Shown: positions 6,648-9,379 of the stretch, in pieces | Numbering within the stretch: the stretch's first letter is position 1 | Layout of the letters: every line of letters starts with the position of its first letter | NCBI GenBank assembly: GCA_021158845.1 | Contig: JAGGSY010000046.1 | Location: 1-9,379, forward strand | Reading direction: 5' to 3' | Origin: Caldisericia bacterium | GTDB taxonomy: Bacteria; Caldisericota; Caldisericia; B22-G15 | DNA length: 9,379 nt | Notes under the pieces: model-generated | Seen by the model: only the letters and a program-made list of their open reading frames with translations | Told to the model about the DNA's origin: nothing | Database searches by the model: none | Position numbers and translations under genes: made by a program

Positions 6648-6714
6648 TTTGGTTTTGGAGGGTTTATCTGACTTAATGTCACTTCAATGCCCACCATAGG
6701 GCGACTTGAAGAAA

Positions 6715-6739
6715 CCCTCCCCTCACCCTCCTCCCTCCC
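6715..6739 (-). other. G-quadruplex motif in the 3' UTR of feoB
   Basis: The minus strand has five G runs of 3, 3, 3, 4 and 3 bases with loops of 1, 4, 3 and 1, which satisfies the usual four-run, loop-under-8 rule with one spare run. It lies 33 nt past the feoB stop, so it would be in that mRNA's tail. On the plus strand the same bases are the C-rich linker of the candidate small RNA. Confidence 0.7.
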
Positions 6740-6774
6740 AAGGGTCAGGAGAAAAAAGTCCTGGCCCTTTATTT
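6740..6774 (+). terminator. Intrinsic terminator, plus strand
   Basis: AAGGGTCAGGA (6740-6750) pairs with TCCTGGCCCTT (6759-6769) across the A-rich loop 6751-6758: 11 bp including one U-G wobble, followed by TATTT. On the minus strand the wobble becomes a C-A mismatch and no U-run follows, so it favours the plus strand. It would end the candidate small RNA and any read-through from the hydroxylase operon. It overlaps the last two bases of feoB. Confidence 0.7.
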
Positions 6775-8692
6775 AAAGAATAAGATTCAACGCTCCTCCA
6801 AGAAGAATTGCGAAGATCATTTCAGAAATAGCTATAAGAACTGCATACTTAAATCCCATTTCTCTTTTTAAAGCTGCAAAGGTTGCAATACAGGGAAAGT
6901 AAAAAAGAGTAATGACTGAATAGATTATGAGTTGCTTTGGAGTCATAACCGTAATGAGTTTCTCTGTGCCAAAAAGGGTAAAAAGCATAAACAGAGTGAG
7001 CTCCTTTCTTAAAATTCCAAATATAAGGGTTATGCTTGTTAATGGAGGAAGTCCAAGAAATTTCGTGAAAAATGGGGAGATAAAGGCCACAAAACCATCT
7101 AAAAAACCAAAGACCTTTAGAATCTCAAGAACGAAACTTCCAATAACTATTATTGGAAAGGCAACATATATAAAATCCTTTAATCTGAACCATGTCTGCT
7201 TTAAAACGATAGAGAGGGTTGGTTTTCTTAGGGGAGGAACCTCCATTATCAAACCAAGACTCTTACCTGGAACAACTCTTGATAGAAGTTTTCCCAAAAG
7301 AAATATAACAATAAAATCTATCAAATAAACTATAACCACATACTTAAAACCAAGAAATACACCAACAAGACCTAAAATAACTATTGTCCTTGCAGAGCAT
7401 GGAATAAGTGTTGCAAGCACACTTGCAAGAAACTTCTGTCTCTTTGTCTCAAGTATCCTTGTTCCAAGAACTGCTGGTACATTACATCCAAACCCAAGAA
7501 TCAATGGGAGGAATGCCTTTCCATGAAGACCCAAGGTGTGCATAACAGAATCTGTGAGGAAGGCAATTCTTGCAAGATAACCAGAATCCTCAAGTAAAGA
7601 GAGGAGGAGGTAAAATGGAGCAATGTATGGAAGAGCAATACTTATGCCACCCACTATTCCCTCCCCAATTCCATCCCACAGAATCTCCTTTAAGGATGGC
7701 GAAATGGATGTTGAATAAAAGATACCCTTCAGCCACTCAAAAAATATATCAAGATAACCAGATACAAAATCCCCAAATTTAAATATTCCATAGAACATGA
7801 GAAAGACACTCAAAATGAGAAAGAAGTAGCCAAAAACTGGATGCAAAAGAACCCTATCAAATATATCTGAAAAGTATCTTTTAATTCCCCTTCTTACCCT
7901 CTGAACCTCGTCTGTTATTCTCTTTGCAATATTATACTTCTCCTGAGAAATAATGAGAGATATACTCTCTCCATGAATATCCTCAAGCTCCTTTGACAGC
8001 TTCTCTACAACATCTATTACCACTCTCTCCTTTATAAGTTTTTTTACCTCTGGATCCCCCTCAAGAAGTTTTATTGCAGTCCACCTTTTAGGATAGGGAA
8101 GGTCTTCTGGAAGGATTTTTATGAGTTTTTCAATCCTTTCCTCTACCTCTTTTCCATATTTTATATCAATTGGTTTTGGTTTAATCTCCCCTCTGTAAAC
8201 TTTGATACATGTCTCAACAAGTTTCTCTATTCCCTTTCCCTGAACAGCAATCATTGGAACAACAGGAACACCAAGGATCTTCTCAAGTTTCTTAGCGTCT
8301 ATCTCAAAACCAAACTTTTCAGTTAGATCCATCTGATTTAAGGCAACAACAACATTGGCTTCAAGCTCAAGAAGTTGAAGGGTAAAGAAGAGGTTTCTCT
8401 CAAGATGAGTTGCATCAACAACATTTATTACAATATCTGGCTTTTCCTTTGCTATAAATTCCCTTGTTATAAGTTCCTCTTCTGAATATGTAGTTAATGA
8501 GTATATGCCAGGGAGATCTATAACTCTAATTACACAGTTCTTATAGTAGAGTAGACCCTCTGCTCTTTCAACGGTCTTTCCAGGCCAGTTGCCAATTATC
8601 TGATTTGAACCAGTTAATTGATTAAAGATTACACTTTTACCTACATTGGCATTACCTGCAAGGGCAAATACTATCTCCTTCTTCTCACCCAT
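6773..8692 (-). CDS. feoB: FeoB ferrous iron transporter
   Basis: A 639-residue inner-membrane Fe2+ importer, at the short end of the family and complete. The N-terminal G domain shows G1 GNANVGKS (13-20, including the Asn16 used in K+ activation elsewhere), G2 around Thr40 (GKTVE), G3 DLPG (59-62), G4 NQMD (119-122) and G5 near IAVQGKG (148-154). A helical linker domain runs to about 275. The membrane part has two Gate-type halves and conserved LLEDSGYLAR (366-375), GFGCNVPA (400-407), PCSAR (431-435) and FPCIATF (599-605), with Cys403, Cys432 and Cys601 along the likely pore. The start is supported by AGGA 5 nt upstream. It overlaps the upstream regulator/FeoA gene by 22 nt, so the two are cotranscribed and probably translationally coupled. 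No FeoC gene follows. Confidence 0.97.
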   Translation of the reverse strand: MGEKKEIVFALAGNANVGKSVIFNQLTGSNQIIGNWPGKTVERAEGLLYYKNCVIRVIDLPGIYSLTTYSEEELITREFIAKEKPDIVINVVDATHLERNLFFTLQLLELEANVVVALNQMDLTEKFGFEIDAKKLEKILGVPVVPMIAVQGKGIEKLVETCIKVYRGEIKPKPIDIKYGKEVEERIEKLIKILPEDLPYPKRWTAIKLLEGDPEVKKLIKERVVIDVVEKLSKELEDIHGESISLIISQEKYNIAKRITDEVQRVRRGIKRYFSDIFDRVLLHPVFGYFFLILSVFLMFYGIFKFGDFVSGYLDIFFEWLKGIFYSTSISPSLKEILWDGIGEGIVGGISIALPYIAPFYLLLSLLEDSGYLARIAFLTDSVMHTLGLHGKAFLPLILGFGCNVPAVLGTRILETKRQKFLASVLATLIPCSARTIVILGLVGVFLGFKYVVIVYLIDFIVIFLLGKLLSRVVPGKSLGLIMEVPPLRKPTLSIVLKQTWFRLKDFIYVAFPIIVIGSFVLEILKVFGFLDGFVAFISPFFTKFLGLPPLTSITLIFGILRKELTLFMLFTLFGTEKLITVMTPKQLIIYSVITLFYFPCIATFAALKREMGFKYAVLIAISEMIFAILLGGALNLIL

Positions 8693-9246
8693 ATCCTTCC
8701 TGCTATTCCCCTTCCAAGAGCAAGATGATAACCCCTCACAGAAATCTCAATGGGACCAAAGGGTGCCCTCCTTATAACCTTAATTCTTGTGCCTGGTGTA
8801 AGCCCCATATCAAGTAGCCTCTGTACCATCCCTCTTCCTCCCCTTATTGAAACAATCTCCCCCTCATCCCCTGACGACAATGAGAGAAGTGTAACAATGT
8901 CTCCTTGATTAAATCCAAAAACTCCTTTGATTCTCTCCTTTCCCTCATCTGGAAGAAAATGCTCAAGCTCATGAGCCTCCTTGTGTGCCTCTTTTTCATT
9001 AACTCCAATATCTTTAAGAAGTCTCTCCAATATTTCATGTTTCTCCAAAATGTTTTTCCCCTCAAGTAATCCAAGAGGAGTAAGAACAACCCTTCCATCA
9101 TTTTGAATTTTTATCTTTCCCTCTCTAACAAGGTCATCAATGACCTCTCTTATATTTGGAATATTAAATTTCCCCTCTATATCAGAGAGATACACATTCT
9201 TTTCTTGAACCAGAAACTTTAAAATATCTTCCTTCTCTTTTTTCAT
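8671..9246 (-). CDS. DtxR-like winged helix + metal-binding domain fused to FeoA
   Basis: A 191-residue three-domain protein. Residues about 6-58 are a winged helix (ILKFLVQEKNVYLSDI, wing ending VVLTPLG). Residues 62-112 match the DtxR/MntR dimerisation domain with metal-ligand candidates His70, Glu74, His88, His92, Glu95 and His96; His92 takes the place of DtxR Cys102. Residues 115-189 are a FeoA SH3-like domain (QRLLDMGLTPG, then APFGPIEISVRG). The order matches DtxR-family regulators with a FeoA-type tail. It is cotranscribed with feoB, so it could sense Fe2+ or Mn2+ and repress the operon, and also contact FeoB as FeoA does. The recognition-helix segment is about two residues shorter than in DtxR, so DNA binding is less certain. 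No Shine-Dalgarno is seen before the ATG at 9246. Confidence 0.88.
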   Translation of the reverse strand: MKKEKEDILKFLVQEKNVYLSDIEGKFNIPNIREVIDDLVREGKIKIQNDGRVVLTPLGLLEGKNILEKHEILERLLKDIGVNEKEAHKEAHELEHFLPDEGKERIKGVFGFNQGDIVTLLSLSSGDEGEIVSIRGGRGMVQRLLDMGLTPGTRIKVIRRAPFGPIEISVRGYHLALGRGIAGRIWVRRRR

Positions 9247-9257
9247 AAGACAGAATT

Positions 9258-9266
9258 ATTATAACA
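9258..9266 (-). promoter_or_regulatory. Extended -10 promoter of the iron operon
   Basis: The minus strand reads TGTTATAAT at 9266-9258: a perfect TATAAT preceded by TGn. +1 falls near 9251, only about 5 nt before the ATG at 9246. The -35 region (AAGAAA, 9286-9281) is poor. The core TTATAATAA is a small palindrome and may be part of a metal-regulator site, which I cannot confirm. Confidence 0.65.
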
Positions 9267-9379
9267 TACGTGAAAATTTTTTTCTTTTGCCACCCCAAAG
9301 ACTAAACACAAAAATGCAACTCTGGGTGCCAGATACTGTGATAATGTCAAGGGGATGAAAGGGTTAAAGAGTTGTTTCT
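9267..9379. other. Intergenic segment at the right edge, no gene seen
   Basis: I see no reading frame with a ribosome site, no tRNA and no strong hairpin in these 113 nt on either strand. A TTGACA on the minus strand (9350-9345) lacks a spaced -10, and a sigma-54-like pattern (9331-9315) has the wrong spacing. It may hold the control region of a gene beyond the window. Confidence 0.5.

Larger units (their letters stand above)
6654..6774 (+). ncRNA. Candidate small structured RNA, unrecognised class
   Basis: About 120 nt between a promoter and a terminator hairpin, with no good reading frame. The fold is a three-way junction. Outer stem: GGAGGGTTT (6657-6665) with AAACCCTCC (6712-6720), 9 perfect bp. 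First arm: TGAC (6669-6672) with GTCA (6678-6681), loop TTAAT. Second arm, immediately adjacent: CTTCAA (6682-6687) with TTGAAG (6706-6711), continuing as GCCC (6689-6692) with GGGC (6699-6702), loop ACCATA. An unpaired C-rich linker (6721-6739) leads to the terminator. The predicted start is about 3 nt before the outer stem. I compared it by eye with 5S, SRP RNA, hammerhead and several riboswitch classes and saw no match. Alternatives: a 3' UTR structure of the hydroxylase operon, or a short inverted-repeat element. Confidence 0.5.

Noticed and set aside
6677..6700. Seven-codon frame MSLQCPP inside the candidate small RNA
   Set aside because: The nearest purine-rich block (6657-6662) is 14 nt away and buried in the outer stem, so it is unlikely to be a leader peptide.
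6657..6720. Hammerhead ribozyme, suggested by CUGA and GAAA near a three-way junction
   Set aside because: The core reads CUGACUU rather than CUGANGA, and there is no room for stem I between the cleavage position and CUGA.
6706..6783. Short plus-strand frame from TTG, 25 codons, proline-rich
   Set aside because: No ribosome binding site, a rare start codon, and it runs through the terminator hairpin into feoB; its proline content only reflects the C-rich tract.
6927..7328. Long plus-strand frame (133 codons) opposite feoB
   Set aside because: It is a shadow of the conserved feoB membrane region, with no recognisable domain of its own.
9315..9331. Sigma-54-like promoter on the minus strand (TGGCAC ... 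TTGCA)
   Set aside because: There are 11 bases between the GG and GC elements instead of the nearly invariant 10, and it lies about 65 nt upstream of a better sigma-70 extended -10.

Overview
The window comes from an AT-leaning bacterium. Arg is coded mostly by AGA/AGG, ATA is common for Ile, and the proteins are rich in Lys, Glu and Ile. Low-potential Fe-S flavoenzymes, a molybdenum hydroxylase and FeoB (ferrous iron uptake) suggest an anaerobe, possibly thermophilic. I cannot place the phylum from this sequence.

Left edge (1-375, minus strand): an extended -10 promoter, a complete cobalamin (B12) riboswitch (211-360) and a small regulatory hairpin precede the first 55 codons of a secreted protein with a copper-amine-oxidase-N-terminal-like ('stalk') domain. 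The gene runs off the window. A weaker divergent promoter at 396-424 could serve the next operon.

Centre (452-6601, plus strand): five tightly packed genes form one operon. The first two encode a PreT/PreA pair (NAD(P)H:Fe-S flavoprotein plus dihydroorotate-dehydrogenase-like FMN protein, the two halves of bacterial dihydropyrimidine dehydrogenase). The next three are the 2Fe-2S, FAD and molybdopterin subunits of a xanthine-dehydrogenase-family hydroxylase. Together they look like a module that hydroxylates and reduces an N-heterocycle. Key substrate residues of both enzymes differ from the uracil and xanthine prototypes: in PreA, Lys115 and Ser137 replace two uracil-binding Asn; in the Mo subunit, Leu328 and Asp252 sit where bovine xanthine dehydrogenase has Arg880 and Glu802. 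The real substrate may be neither uracil nor xanthine.

Gap between convergent operons (6602-6772): this stretch is dense in signals. It holds a perfect inverted repeat, a good promoter (TTGACA-N16-TAAAAT), a three-way-junction RNA fold starting about 3 nt after the predicted start, a C-rich tract that is a strong G-quadruplex motif on the other strand, and an 11-bp terminator hairpin. I read it as an unrecognised small RNA gene of about 120 nt, the best candidate for something new here.

Right side (6773-9263, minus strand): a two-gene iron operon. The first gene fuses a DtxR-like winged helix and metal-binding dimerisation domain to a FeoA domain; the second is feoB, overlapping it by 22 nt. 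Its predicted promoter leaves only about 5 nt before the ATG, suggesting a leaderless mRNA. No gene is seen in 9267-9379.
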